Source of the DNA: Schistosoma mansoni
Taxonomy: Eukaryota; Platyhelminthes; Trematoda; Strigeidida; Schistosomatidae
DNA length: 64,000 nucleotides
Assembly: GCF_000237925.1 (NCBI RefSeq)
Contig: NC_031496.1
Location: 29,257,510 to 29,321,509 of the forward strand
Direction of reading: 5' to 3'
A model generated the notes under the pieces. It saw only the letters and a program-made list of their open reading frames with translations, ran no database searches and was not told the origin of the DNA. The translations under genes and the position numbers were made by a program. Positions 1-10,540 of this stretch are shown one piece after another (within the stretch, counting starts at the first letter, position 1; every line of letters starts with the position of its first letter).

Positions 1-225
1 CGTGGATTGATTGAGGTTAGACATTAACACCGTTGGATGCCAGCTCAGTGGTCTATCGGTTAAGGGCTCTGGCTCGAGACTGGTAGGTCCTGTGTTCGAA
101 TCTCGCGAGTGCGAGGTCGTGGATGCGCACTGCTGAGGGGTCCCATAATAGGACGAAACGGCCGTCCAGTGCTTCCAGGTTTTCCACGGTGGTCTAGCTT
201 CAATTGACTCATGATCTTAACTATA
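1..225 (+). mobile_element. tRNA-promoter SINE with hammerhead (copy A, 5' cut by window edge)
   Basis: A short retroposon reads 5'-3' on this strand. A tRNA-like box A (around AGCTCAGTGGTCTA, from position 48) and box B (TGTTCGAATCT, near 92) give an internal Pol III promoter. They are followed by a hammerhead-like segment and the conserved 3' end GGTCTAGCTTCAATTGACTC with ATGATCTTAACTAT. The same unit recurs at 7.4, 11.9, 12.8-13.3, 41.4, 45.8, 48.4, 59.6, 60.0 and 60.6 kb. The design matches the schistosome SM-alpha type of retroposon. No protein is encoded, so it would need a LINE partner to move. Confidence 0.8.
127..172 (+). ncRNA. hammerhead ribozyme motif, core-mutated (copy A)
   Basis: Stem I is GCACTG (127-132) with CAGTGC (167-172). 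Stem II is GTCC/GGAC. Stem III is ACGG/CCGT, followed by C17 at 166. The core reads CTGAGGG where CTGANGA is required, so A9 has become G at 139; GAAA is intact. The fold is kept but cleavage is expected to be lost or weak. Confidence 0.7.
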
Positions 226-1789
226 ATAACATTTTATCTAACTTTCAATTAGTGTTTCATTACATCAGATGTTTGCTACAACTGATCCAATAATCCTAAT
301 CAATTATAGAGAAGTAGTTATCCCTCTTTTTTTTCTCAACTCTCTGTTGGTTAACAAAGCTTTTTGATCACTTATTCTAATCGTGTTGTAGATATATTCA
401 TCATAATGAGCAGTTATTATCACTTTCTGGTGATGTAGAAAACAATTTATCCTATTTATGTACTTATGATCTTTATATTCGTGCATACCTTAATGAATTC
501 AATCTTAATTCTATAGTATTGTATTTAATTCAGTCTGAAGAAACACCATAGATGTCAGATGAGTAAAAATAGATTTTAAATTCCGATATTACTAGCAGAT
601 GATAGGTGAGAAATTTTACCTGTAGGATTCATTACATGTTTTAAATGACTGTCTGATGTGAACAGAGAAACAAAGAAGTAATGAAAAACAACGGAAGCCA
701 TTTTTGGGGACGTTATTTCACTTAATTTAGAGCTTGTAACATTTATTTTTGTCTCTAGTTTATTCTACAGACCAAAAACTTTCATTTGATGTATGATTCA
801 CTGCCATAACCTTTTCCGTCCCAAAGCTATTTTAATTTAAACGTAGACTTTGCTACACTAATTTTCTATCCTAGTGCTTAGTTTTGGACATAATTATAGT
901 TTCCCAATTGTTTGTGTGTTGTGGTCATGTTAGTCATTTATTTATTCATGTATGTTTTCTCACTGATCCTAATTGGAACCGAGTCGTAGTGTGATTCGGA
1001 ATCATGAATAAATCGAGTTTTGTTCCAGTCGTCTCATTTTCTCTCTCTCGCGCGCCCTTGTCAACCGGTTAGGTGGTCGAATAGTTTTCGTCTCTCCGTA
1101 TCAAGACAGTTAGTCTCACTTCGAACTCACGCCATATTAACCTCAAGGTTAAACCTGTTGGTCTTCAGTGTCAAAACCTTAATCTAGATTGAGGCAAGAC
1201 AGACCAAGGACATAAGATTGTCTAACAAGCACATCGCTTGATGACTTTATAGTTTAATTCACATATTTACCATAGAAAGCTAAAAGACACTGAACATTTG
1301 CTTCATCCTAGTGTGCAATTTTTCAGAAATGCAAATCCACAACTCCACAAGGAATCAAACTCAAGTTCTTCAGGTTTCGCAGAGAGTCCTTAACCTTCCA
1401 ACTATAAAATCGGTCCAAGCGTTTCATGATTTTAACTTCAGTCAATTTATAATATTATTCAACCATATTCTAATACCACTGGTGGGTAACTGCATCACAA
1501 CTGACATGATAAAAACTTCACTGAATACATATTGTTACTAGAACTCTGGGATTTTCAGAAGTCCTTTACCAAACTGTTGTTGCTGTGTCATCTCTCTCTC
1601 TCTCTTTAACATAATCTAACATTATTCCCGTTCATTAAACATTGTTACGTGTTATTCATTTGTGGATAGTAACTAAAGTAAACATCTCCATAGGATAATC
1701 TCTATTTAGTTTGTCTTTTGTTAAAGCTAGATAGTTTAGCAGTGACGTTTTATTTCATTTTTATACTAAATGTTTTCATTTCACTGAAA
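226..1789. other. AT-rich stretch without recognised gene
   Basis: Only short ORFs are present and none has a recognisable domain or convincing splice sites. A CT-rich patch lies near 1041-1056 and another near 1591-1604. Confidence 0.5.
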
Positions 1790-1795
1790 ACTTAA

Positions 1796-2160
1796 TCAAT
1801 ATAAACTTATAAGGATGGCTCGTTGGCAAACTCTAGGAAGCCTCAAGAAGCTCAGAAAGAGCCGAAGACATTCCATCCAATCACCGCTAGAGGAACATTC
1901 TAGAATGTCGACATGTAGCTTCCCTATTGGGTGAATAAGAAGGACCCCTATGTACCTATTGGCTGTCCGAAATGATGATTTACTTTCAGCCAAAAAACTA
2001 TAAATACATGAGAATTTTGTACTATATTCGACACTGTTTTGGGAATAACATTCCTACTTACTAGTCTTCTGTCTTCTCTCTTGCGACGTTGAGGGTTCGA
2101 TCGTTCAAGTAGTCTAGTAGTACGCGGTATAGCAAGAATCTAAAGCTCTAAATATAACAA
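1796..2160 (+). promoter_or_regulatory. Possible solo LTR or promoter-like block
   Basis: This block is less AT-rich than its surroundings. It contains an ATTGG-type motif (around 1957) and a TATA-like CTATAAATACATG (around 1998), followed about 30-90 bases later by a pyrimidine-rich TCTTCTGTCTTCTCTCTTGCG. This order resembles the U3-R-U5 of an LTR. No paired LTR, primer-binding site or internal coding region was found beside it, so the call is only a suggestion. Confidence 0.25.
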
Positions 2161-2491
2161 AACTCATCAGTAGTGTAAAACATTTTTTATCAATATTATC
2201 GAAATTCCAATAAAATTCGAGATTTTATTAAAATATCGTTAATTATTTCACATGGTTAATTATGCATAATAGTGAGAAAGAGAAAAATAAGTGCGACCAT
2301 TTGACTTGAGAGGTCAGTTAAAATGTTGAAATATACACTAAGTGGTGTTTACAAGATTTTTAATTGATTTAGAATGTCAAAATGTAATACAGTTATTTAT
2401 GATAAAGTTGATATGTCCCGACTGATGGGATCCATTTTTGGACTAATACTACTCAGTTATTTTTATTGTATGATCTTTAAGTAACTAAACT

Positions 2492-2632
2492 ATGCATATT
2501 CATGTTCCTCTTATTAAAAGCTTTATTTTAACCTATAGAGTATCATTATACGATTTACTGTTCTTGAGTTGTGCCCAGTCTATTAATTACAGTCTCTCAC
2601 AATCGCCACCACTATTTGGCTTGATTCTGTAC
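2492..2632 (+). repeat. 141-bp dispersed repeat, inverted copy at 11068-11208
   Basis: This segment matches the reverse complement of 11068-11208 along its length with a handful of mismatches and no net indel (coordinates sum to 13700). It abuts the RTE fragment that begins at about 2636. It has no coding content of its own, and which family it belongs to is unknown. Confidence 0.75.
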
Positions 2633-2635
2633 GCT

Positions 2636-3295
2636 AGCTGTAAAGGCGAGGATTGGCAAAACAAGGGCAGCATTTCTACAATTGAAGAACATATGGATCT
2701 CAAAACAACTGTCAACTAACTTCAAAGTGAGAATCTTCAATACGACCGTCAAGAAAGTCCTACTGTACGGAGCTGAGACGTGGAGAACTACTACAACCAT
2801 CGTCAAGAAGGTACAAGTATTTATAAACTCACGAGGGGGTTTTGTGGAGATTTTGGTAATTTTATATAGTTAAGATCATGGTCTAGCTTCAACTGACTCA
2901 TGATCTTAACTATTTATAAACTGTTGTTTACGCAAAATACTCGACATTCACTGGTCGGATACTACAAGCAACAGAGTTTTATGGGAGATGACAAACCAGC
3001 TTCCAGCTGAAGAGGAAATTAGGAAAAGACGTTGGAAGTGGATCGGACATACATTAGGGAAATCACCAATGTGCATCACGACTCAATCCCTAACTTGGAA
3101 TCTGGAAGGGAAGCGGAAAAGAGGAAGGCCAAAGAACACACTACGCCTGGAAATCGAAGCAGATATGAAAAGGATGAATGTTGACTGGAAAGAACTGGAA
3201 AGGAAGGCTCAGGACAGAGTTGGATGGAGAAAACTGGTGTGCGGCCTATGCTCCTCTACGAGGGGTAACAGGCGTAAGTAAGTAAGTACTGTACA
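2636..3295 (+). mobile_element. RTE (SR2-like) non-LTR retrotransposon, 3' fragment
   Basis: This is the C-terminal end of an RTE-type reverse transcriptase ORF. The reading starts AVKARIGKTRAAF and continues to VLLYGAETWRTTTT. After a nested insertion at 2830-2910 it resumes as a basic stretch with [14 protein letters not shown], then [12 protein letters not shown], and ends [20 protein letters not shown] just before a stop. The end runs into a GTAAG tandem tail (3275-3288), as expected for RTE 3' ends, which finish in short tandem repeats. The fragment is 5'-truncated and has frame breaks, so it is dead. Homologous 3' ends lie at 8.0, 16.5, 32.7, 43.3 and 61.8 kb. Confidence 0.85.
2830..2910. 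mobile_element. 81-bp fold-back insertion with 12-bp target duplication
   Basis: The RTE fragment is split by an 81-bp insert flanked by the direct repeat TATTTATAAACT at 2818-2829 and 2911-2922. The insert carries the 3'-terminal sequence of the hammerhead SINE in both orientations: ATAGTTAAGATCATG on the left and CATGATCTTAACTAT on the right form a hairpin around GTCTAGCTTC. It is a minimal, promoter-less derivative of the SINE 3' end. Confidence 0.75.
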
Positions 3296-4876
3296 TTAGC
3301 TATTTTTATTTTATGGTTTGATGCGGTCTGGTTTGTTTGTATGTAAACCAGATATGTATGAAATATATGATTGATACAGTGGAAACTGATATTGGTGTTT
3401 TGAACTCAACAGGAAGAAGAACCGATAAGGACTTCAGACTGTTCGTACAAGTTTACGCGTCATTGGTCCGGTCGATACATCACTGTTATCCAAATGGCTG
3501 TATCATTACGTTATATACATTAATAGGGGACAAGGCCACAAGTTATAACAAAAGCTAATCAATTTAAAAGAATAGTAAAACATTTGTGGATTACTTATAT
3601 ATAAAGAAAAGAATTTAATTGAGTCATATTGTTTTCTTCTGTTTTCAAATGAACACGACCTTGAAATTACCGTATAGTGAATCGTAAAGATTAGTTAGCA
3701 TGGAATTACACATTCATAGATTACGCTTTACTGAAATAGTTTTATGTAAGTTTAAGGATACAGTGATTGAGTGATAAGAAAAATAACTACTATCTAGGCT
3801 TTTGAATATCGATGAAAATCTTTATCAAGCTAGTGTGGTTACTGGAATAGACTTTAGTGATATACTAATCTCAATCTGTGATCCTATTTTAGAAGAAATA
3901 AGATTTCACGGGTGTTTACACGAAACTGTTCTATTTAGTTTAAATATAATTAACCAAAGTTCGAACATTAAGTGGTTGTTTACTGTTTGATTAATATTAA
4001 TTTGATCGGTGTATACCGTTGGTTGGTTGGTTTTGATTGGTTGACTAGGTTTCTTGAACCTTATTCATTGCTGATAATATCAAAATTCTTTACCTTTATT
4101 TAACTGATTAGTTTTAGATAGATGTTCATTGCTTCCTGGTTTTCAGTAATTCTCCAGTTGACGTCGGGATACTGTAAAAAGTATTAAAAAGGGAACATTA
4201 AAAATCACTTATTATTAAATATTTACTTTCGTTCAAAAAAGTGATCTTGTTATTGAGAAGTGTTCACTCACTGAAGTGACAACAGATTAATTCGTTCTCT
4301 TTTTTCACTGTAATAACCTTTTTTGGATACCCTTAAATATTTGAAAGAACCCTAGAAAAACGTACACCTTACTTTTTTTGTCTAGTAACTGAGTGGTGAT
4401 ATGTTTCCTTCCTAATTTGAACAATGTTCGTTTGCTCCTTTCTGGTTTGATTTTCTGATCTGTCTGGAAGATATTGTTTCACAACCTTTCGTATTTCAAT
4501 TATTGCTTTTACACTATTGATGGTTCGTAGATCAATAGTTTCCAGATTAATAGGTGTACGAAATAATTCAGAATCACTTATCTTCAAAGTGAAATTTAAT
4601 CGGAAAGTATCTTAAAAAAATACTAGACTGTCATATCATAGACATTTCACTATACATATGACAATATATTTAAAAGTTCCTGTGGGGAAGAAACTATTTC
4701 TTTTTTCAGAAACCTAAGACTAAAAATATTGTAGACATCTACATTTAATTAATACGAGACAGAATAATAAAGTTTTAGATATTATGATAAGCATTGATAA
4801 CTGTTAAGTTTTGGAGGTATTTCGCTTGAGTTTTCATTGACAAAAACTAGACTATAATTCATTTTTAAGAATATGT
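3296..4876. other. AT-rich intergenic stretch
   Basis: No recognisable gene, RNA or mobile-element signature. The short ORFs present lack domain features. Confidence 0.5.
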
Positions 4877-5420
4877 AATGTGTTCTTTGGTTTCCTCTAT
4901 TCCTTTGGCCTTCAGGATTCCATGTGAGGGCTTGTCATGTGACGCAGTTGGGTGATTTCCTCAATGTGTATCCAATCCACTTCCAGCACTTCTTCCTCCG
5001 CTCAAATCTGGTTTGTTCTCTACCACAGTAGGTTGTTGCTGAGAGTGTCTGGCCAACGGATCCGAAGTATTTTGCGTAGACAACTGTTAATAAACACCTG
5101 TATCTTCTAGATGATAGCTTTCATAGTTCTCCAGGTTTCCACCTCATAAAGTAGAACTGTCTTGACATTTGTATTGAAAATTGTGATCTTGGTGTTGGTT
5201 GAAAATTGTTTTGAGTTCCAGATGGTTTTCAGTTGTAAATATGTTGCTCTTGCTTTGCCAATCCGTGCCTGCACATTGGCATCAAATCCACTGTGTTCAT
5301 CCATGATGGTGCCCAGATATGTAAAGGTTTTCACATCCTCCGAAACTTCTCCGTCAAGTGTGATTCGAATTGATGCATGTTGTGTTGTATCAGAAAATCT
5401 TGCTTTTCCATTTAATAATA
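4877..5420 (-). mobile_element. RTE (SR2-like) RT C-terminal fragment
   Basis: On the minus strand the reading is TFTYLGTIMDEHSGFDANVQ, then ARIGKARATYLQLKTIWNSK and VLLYEVETWRTM, the end of an RTE reverse transcriptase. The same protein is read on the plus strand at 15923-16150 from the inverted copy. An in-frame stop follows WRTMKAII, so the copy is broken. Here the element stops at about 4877; the other arm runs on to the RTE 3' end near 16515. Confidence 0.85.
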
Positions 5421-6188
5421 TAATATAATATATAAACTATCAATTTCTGCTGATATTAATTTTTTTACTCAATTTAACCTTCCTGTTATAAATGATTTGT
5501 CGACTGATGGTGCTTTGATTTCTTTGATTAAAGAAGGAAAATTGTCTATCTCTTCTGTACTCAGTAAATTTTAAACAAAGTAACTGGAAGTCTTTCATTT
5601 GCCATTCTTTGGAGAATAAAACACTTACAAATAGATAACAAAACTAATATGATTAAGAGTCATTTGGTAGTAGTTAATGTCTCATTGTCTAAACCTTAAT
5701 CTTGAATGATTTCTGTTAATAAGGCTTCGATCGTGATCACTTTATTTGATACTGAACAGTTCAACTTACTGGTCAAATGACCAAACGAACTAGTTTCAGA
5801 ATTGAATCACAGACGAAAACTCCAACTGTAGTGCAAATCCCTTTACGAATTCTTTTTAATATTGTGTACTGTTGTTAAATATTTCGAAATACTATATGTA
5901 TACTCTAGGTTACATATACAACTTGTTGATGTTTGCCTATGATCTACGTCAAAAGCCTTTTCATAATGATCTTAGACTACAAGAAACATGGAAATAACAA
6001 ATTAATCTAGGTACAAATTATTCGTTTCCCTAGGGATTTATCACTTGTTCAAAGGTTTCAGAAACAAGCTTTCTGAGTAGTTAACTCAGATATTCTACCT
6101 GGATAACTGGTAATGTAAGTTGTTAACTTGGTATACGCTCGTTTATATGACATCGAATCGCACACTTTTAATGTAAAGATTTGTGATG
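5421..6188. repeat. Unidentified ~0.77-kb insert splitting the RTE
   Basis: An AT-rich, non-coding segment lies between two RTE pieces. It is bordered on both sides by versions of the same roughly 30-base RTE sequence (minus strand, ending ATACAACACAA), differing at about three positions. It could be an insert with a long target duplication, or the seam between two RTE copies that share end points. It is present in both arms of the inverted duplication. Confidence 0.5.
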
Positions 6189-6609
6189 CGCCACGGCCAT
6201 CTTAATCGAAGTGCGACCTGGTTTGTGTTGTATCGGAGAATTTTGCTTTTCGATTGGTGTATATTGAGACCTACTGCTGCTGAGGCTGCTGCTACACTGG
6301 TCGTCTTCTCCTGCATTTGTTGTTGCGTGTGTGATAGAAGAGCCAGATCATCTGCAAAGTCTAAATCGTCCTAGCTGTCCACTGTATCCTGTGCTTTCCT
6401 CCAGATGTTGACGTCTTCATGATCCAGTCAATCACCAGGAGAAAGAGAAAGGGTGAGAGTAAGCAACCTTGCCTGACATCGGTCTTTAACTCAAACGAGT
6501 CAGTGAGTTGTCAAGCATGGACGATTTGGCAGTTTAATCCATCATAGAAATACCGTATAATATTGCCTATCTTCTCTGGTACGTCGTAGTGTCAAAGAAG
6601 CCCCCATAG
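6189..6609 (-). mobile_element. RTE RT core fragment
   Basis: The minus-strand reading contains the RT catalytic motif in DLDFADDLALLSHTQQQMQ, followed by GLNIHQSKSKILRYNT. Upstream are remnants of the preceding RT block with stops. The YADD-type box is present as FADD. Several stops and frame breaks show a decayed copy. Confidence 0.8.
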
Positions 6610-6892
6610 TGTTATCTATAAGAAAAAAATTGAAAAAAAACTATCATTACGCATAATATATACATATTATACCATTTCATAAAAATTAAAATGTATGTTA
6701 ATAAATGAAAATATCCATTGAATTCGTTTTATTGATTTTTGAAGAAACTCAACAAGCAGGATTGATTACATATAAAATATTTAAAAAATTTTTTTTGGTT
6801 GCTAAGTCTAATGAACTTCTAATTATTATCAATTAGTAACTATAACCTATTATTATATTATCTTATTAGTAATTTCATAGAATCTTATTGAT
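6610..6892. other. AT-rich spacer
   Basis: Very AT-rich sequence with A and T runs; no feature recognised. Confidence 0.5.
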
Positions 6893-7272
6893 TTTTATCA
6901 TTGTTAAAAACTATCAATGTCCAATCCTGGAATAATGTCATTGACATTTAAATAATTAAAAGAAAAAAAACAAGAAATAAAATTAATGGAGAGTATATGT
7001 ACATTTTTCTCTGTTATATTTTTGTTTTTCACATTTTGAAAATCATATCAGTCTATTTGTAAGAACTTTCGTCTAAATTAGATCGAATAGTTTCACAGCA
7101 TTTAGTTGCCGAGTTGATGTAAGACACTAAATAGGAAATATACATTTTTCATAGTTGAAAAATATACATTTCCTTGAAAAAGCTTGGACCAGATTGCTAG
7201 GCGAAATGTTGGATTTACTTCAAATTCATTCGCTAACATTTTACAAGTAAATATTATTCCTATTTAATATCA
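6893..7272. repeat. 380-bp inverted repeat, left arm
   Basis: This arm is the reverse complement of 9707-10086 with very few mismatches and no indel (coordinate sum 16979). It is non-coding and AT-rich. The right arm is bordered on both sides by SM-alpha-like sequence, which suggests this unit travels with, or was split by, that element. Confidence 0.85.
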
Positions 7273-7339
7273 GTCTATTGTTTTTTAATTGAGATTTTTG
7301 TAAAATTATTCATCAGAAGATAACTTGAAATTTGAGTAA

Positions 7340-7708
7340 CTTTTTTTTATATATAGTTGAAATCATGAGTCAATTGAAGCTAGACCACCATGGGAAACCA
7401 GGAAGCACTGGACGGCCGTTTCGTCCTATTGTGAGACTCCTCAGCAGTGTGCATCCACGATCCCGACTCGAGAGACTCGAACCCAGGTCCTATCAGTCTC
7501 GCGCCAGAGCACTTGACTGTTAGACCACTGAGCCGGCATCCAACGGTGTTAATGTCTAACTTCAACCAATCCACGAAATTGAGCAACCATTCACCAATGT
7601 CTTCAGTGAGTTGATATCTCCCAACAGACCTGGTTGAACTCCACTGGTCACTGTTTCTCACTAGAACTCCAGGAAATACCTCATGGAGCCAGTCACTAGT
7701 GAGCGGTT
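7340..7708 (-). mobile_element. tRNA-promoter SINE with hammerhead (copy B)
   Basis: A near full-length unit. On the minus strand it begins GTGACTGGCTCCATGAGG, followed by the conserved head, tRNA-like boxes A and B (7480-7535), the hammerhead (7405-7450) and the terminal CAATTGACTCATGATTTCAA. The sequence is diverged but complete in layout. Confidence 0.85.
7405..7450 (-). ncRNA. hammerhead ribozyme motif, core intact (copy B)
   Basis: The minus strand reads CTGAGGA, stem II GTCT/GGAC (one G-U pair), GAAA, stem III ACGG/CCGT, then C17 and CAGTGC. Stem I is ACACTG with CAGTGC, five of six pairs. All invariant core positions (C3 U4 G5 A6, G8 A9, G12 A13 A14) are kept. Confidence 0.75.
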
Positions 7709-8039
7709 TTTTTAGTTTATTTAACTTTAATTCCTTTCCCTCCCTCCCCCCAAAAAAATTGTTTATTTCTTATGAAGAAATATTTTGAATAATAGGATTG
7801 ATCTTTATGTTTATAACAGTTTGTGTTTATTCATATATTTTCAATAGTCTTTGAGTTGAAGTCTAATTATCTAATTTTGTTCATTTTTTAACAATTTTAT
7901 ATTTTCCTTTGTAAACGCAACAAATTATCATTCTTGGTTAATATTATTGAAATATAATTTAGAGGTGTGTCTCCAAGTCAGGAAATCTCTTTCCAGTGTA
8001 GAGAATGTATTATTGGCAATATAGAATCATATATTTTTA

Positions 8040-8890
8040 TATGTGTGAATCAATTTCATCCCTCATGGAGGAGTATGGGCCGCTCACCAACATTCTCCAT
8101 TTACCTCTATCCTGGGCATTCTTTTCCAGTTTTTTCCAGTTGCTAATAATACTTTTTATGTCTGCTTTCAATTCTCGGTGTAATGTGTTTTTTTGGTCTT
8201 CCTCTTTTTTGTTTCCCTTCAGGATTCCAAGTTAGCACTTGCTTCGTGATGTAGTTTGATGATTTCCTGAATGTGTGTACTATCCACTTCCAACGTCTTT
8301 TCCCAATTTCCTCTTCAGATGGAATTTGGTTTTTTCTCTTTCATAGTAGACTGTTGTTGATGGTATCCGGTCAACGGACATTGAGTACCTTGCGTAGACA
8401 ATTGCTTATAAATATTTGTACACTTTTGATAATTGTTGTCGTAGTTCTCCAAGTTTCAGTTCCGAACAGTAGAACTGTCTTGATGTTCGCATTGAAAATT
8501 TTGATATTGGTTGACAGTTGTTTTGAGTTTCATATGCTCTTCACCTGCAGGAATGCTGTTTTTATTTTGCCAATCCTCGCCTTTCAGTCTGCATCAGATC
8601 CTTCTCGTTTATCGATGATGCTTCTCAGATACGTAAAACTTTCCACTTCTTCGAGAGTTTCTCCATCAAGTGTAATTCGGTTGGTGTTCTCAGTGTTATA
8701 TTTTAAGATCTTGATTCAGAGACTGATGCTACATTAGTTGCCTTCATCTGCATTTGTTCGTGTGTACAGGATAGAAGGGCTAGGTCTTCTGAAAATTCCA
8801 AATCTTCTAGTTGATTCCTAGATGTCCATTGTATTCCGTGCTTCTTCTTAGATGTTAAGTCCTTCATAATCCAGTTGACCACCAGACATT
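8040..8890 (-). mobile_element. RTE (SR2-like) 3' fragment
   Basis: On the minus strand this is the RT C-terminal region, from the block just after the catalytic domain (about 8880) to near the end (about 8040). It shows the same landmarks as the copy at 2636-3295: the leucine-lysine rich LQLKN-type block, the YGTETW-type block and the RRWKW-type block. Multiple frameshifts and stops. Confidence 0.8.
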
Positions 8891-9594
8891 AATTAATAGC
8901 GTCAGTATATTGATATTTGTTATGAATTTATAGACTAATTCAAAGGATTCCTGACTGATATTAAACATTGCCACTAATACTAACGTTATTTTAAGAATTC
9001 TTCCAAATTATGCTTGTCAGATTGAGGATTTTTCAAATTACACTATTTTACTAGACCGTGTGGATAAATAAAATTTAAAAAAAGAACAGGCTGACAAATA
9101 ATAAATATCGAAATGATGATAGATAATTGACAGCTATTTTCTGAGATTTTTCAGGAGTAACTTCTGTTGACTTTACTTGTTGAAGTAACGAAACGTTTAA
9201 ATTATTGATTATAAAATATCAAGTCAGTTTCAAAAAGTGTTCGACGCATACTTTTCGATACAACATAATGGGCAAAAAAAATATGGTTATCACTTGAAAT
9301 CACGTTTTCATTTAGTAAAATGTTTCGATAAGTCATAACTGTTAGCATCATATTAATCTGTTATTCTTAAAATATCAGAAATTTTCACTATTGTTTGTAA
9401 ATCGATATAAAGGAACTAGACCACCAGTGAATATGTATACTAAAATCGCGTTACATTACAATGTATTTACAAATTGATATGTACACGACGTTATTATCTG
9501 TTGAACGCCGTAATTCTGGAGTACATTTTTTAGTGTTAAAAATCAATCAAGTAATCTGATTCCATTTAAACATTATTAACAAACTTTATAACCA
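8891..9594. other. AT-rich spacer
   Basis: No recognised gene or repeat. Confidence 0.45.
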
Positions 9595-9706
9595 AAGATG
9601 GATGATAGCTAGCAGTGGAATCCAGGACGCGCGTCTCGTCCTATGTGAGACTCATCAGCTGTATGTGCCTGCATCACAGAGTTGATGTTCACTCTGGAAC
9701 TCGAAA
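9595..9706 (-). mobile_element. SM-alpha-like retroposon, 3' part with hammerhead
   Basis: On the minus strand, TTCCAGAGTGAACATCAACT leads to a hammerhead and then TGGATTCCACTGCTAGC and ATCATCCATCTTTGG. This is the layout of the schistosome SM-alpha ribozyme element, distinct from the CTGAGGA-type SINE. The 5' part is missing; the 380-bp inverted-repeat arm starts exactly where it ends. Confidence 0.75.
9618..9664 (-). ncRNA. SM-alpha hammerhead, core-mutated
   Basis: The core CTGATGA is intact at 9652-9658. The second core block reads GAGA instead of GAAA, so A14 has become G at 9635. Stem III is ACGC/GCGT followed by C17. A14 is invariant in active hammerheads, so this copy is expected to be inactive. 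Confidence 0.65.
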
Positions 9707-10086
9707 TGATATTAAATAGGAATAATATATATTTGTAAAATGTTAGCGAATGAATTTGAAGTAAATCCAACATTTCGCCTAGCAATCTGGTCCAAGCTTT
9801 TTCAAGGAAATGTATATTTTTCAACTATGAAAAATGTATATTTCCTATTTAGTGTCTTACATCAACTCGGCAACTAAATGCTGTGGAACTATTCGATCTA
9901 ATTTAGACGAAAGTTCTTACAAATAGACTGATATGATTTTCAAAATGTGAAAAACAAAAATATAACAGAGAAAAATGTACATATACTCTCCATTAATTTT
10001 ATTTCTTGTTTTTTTTCTTTTAATTATTTAAATGTCAATGACATTATTCCAGGATTGGACATTGATAGTTTTTAACAATGATAAAA
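9707..10086. repeat. 380-bp inverted repeat, right arm
   Basis: Partner of 6893-7272. It is flanked directly by SM-alpha-like sequence on both sides. Confidence 0.85.
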
Positions 10087-10540
10087 ACCAATACCGTTCG
10101 CTTCAAACGCCACAGCGTTATCTACTTGGATACTGAGTCCTGATAGCTCTCTGCTTGTGCAATGGGGTGGAGTTTAAATTCACTTGGTATTGTTTGCTTG
10201 TATCTTCTCATTGTTGTTTAGGGCTACAATTGATCAGTCCCTATCAGGACTTAGTAGCTAAGTCGATAACGTGATGGTATTTGAAGCATATGGTACTGGG
10301 CTCGAGTCTCAGAGTGAACATCAACTCTGGGACGCAGGCATATTCAGCTGGCGAGTCCAAAAATAGGACGAAATGGGTGTGCTGGATTCCACTGCTACTC
10401 ATCATCCATCTTTGCTTATAAAGCTTGTGACTTGAGGCAATATCGAGGCAGTCTGCACGTGTGCGCATATGCCAACAAAAGACTGATCAATTGCAGTGCT
10501 AAACAACAATGGGAAGGTACAAGTAAACAATACGAAGTAA
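10087..10540 (+). mobile_element. SM-alpha-like element with 59-bp terminal inverted repeats
   Basis: The element is bounded by inverted repeats at 10181-10239 and 10481-10539, which match at 51 of 59 positions. Inside are tRNA-like boxes (TAGTAGCTAAGTCGATAACG and GGGCTCGAGTCTC) and a hammerhead-like segment followed by TGGATTCCACTGC. The sequence from 10087 to 10180 belongs to the flank or to a neighbouring unit. Confidence 0.65.
10342..10388 (+). ncRNA. SM-alpha hammerhead, degenerate
   Basis: The core reads CTGGCGA (A6 changed to G at 10351). GAAA is present, but the stem III side ends in TG, so the residue at the cleavage position (17) is G, which is not tolerated. Inactive in prediction. 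Confidence 0.55.

Larger units (their letters stand above)
4877..6222 (-). repeat. Left arm of a 1.35-kb inverted duplication
   Basis: This segment is nearly identical to the reverse complement of 15035-16380. The coordinate sum is 21257 at both ends, so there is no net indel. Spot checks along it show about one mismatch per several hundred bases, and divergence rises only at the outer edge. The arm contains an RTE C-terminal fragment, an unidentified 0.77-kb insert and the start of a second RTE segment. The right arm ends within that composite. Confidence 0.9.

Noticed and set aside
48-110. tRNA gene
   Set aside because: Box A and box B are present but the sequence does not fold into a full cloverleaf with an acceptor stem, and it recurs as the head of a SINE.
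127-172. Active hammerhead at the window start
   Set aside because: A9 is G in the core, so activity is not expected although the stems are kept.
7380-7661. 93-aa ORF as a gene
   Set aside because: It lies entirely inside SINE copy B, and similar frames appear in other SINE copies.
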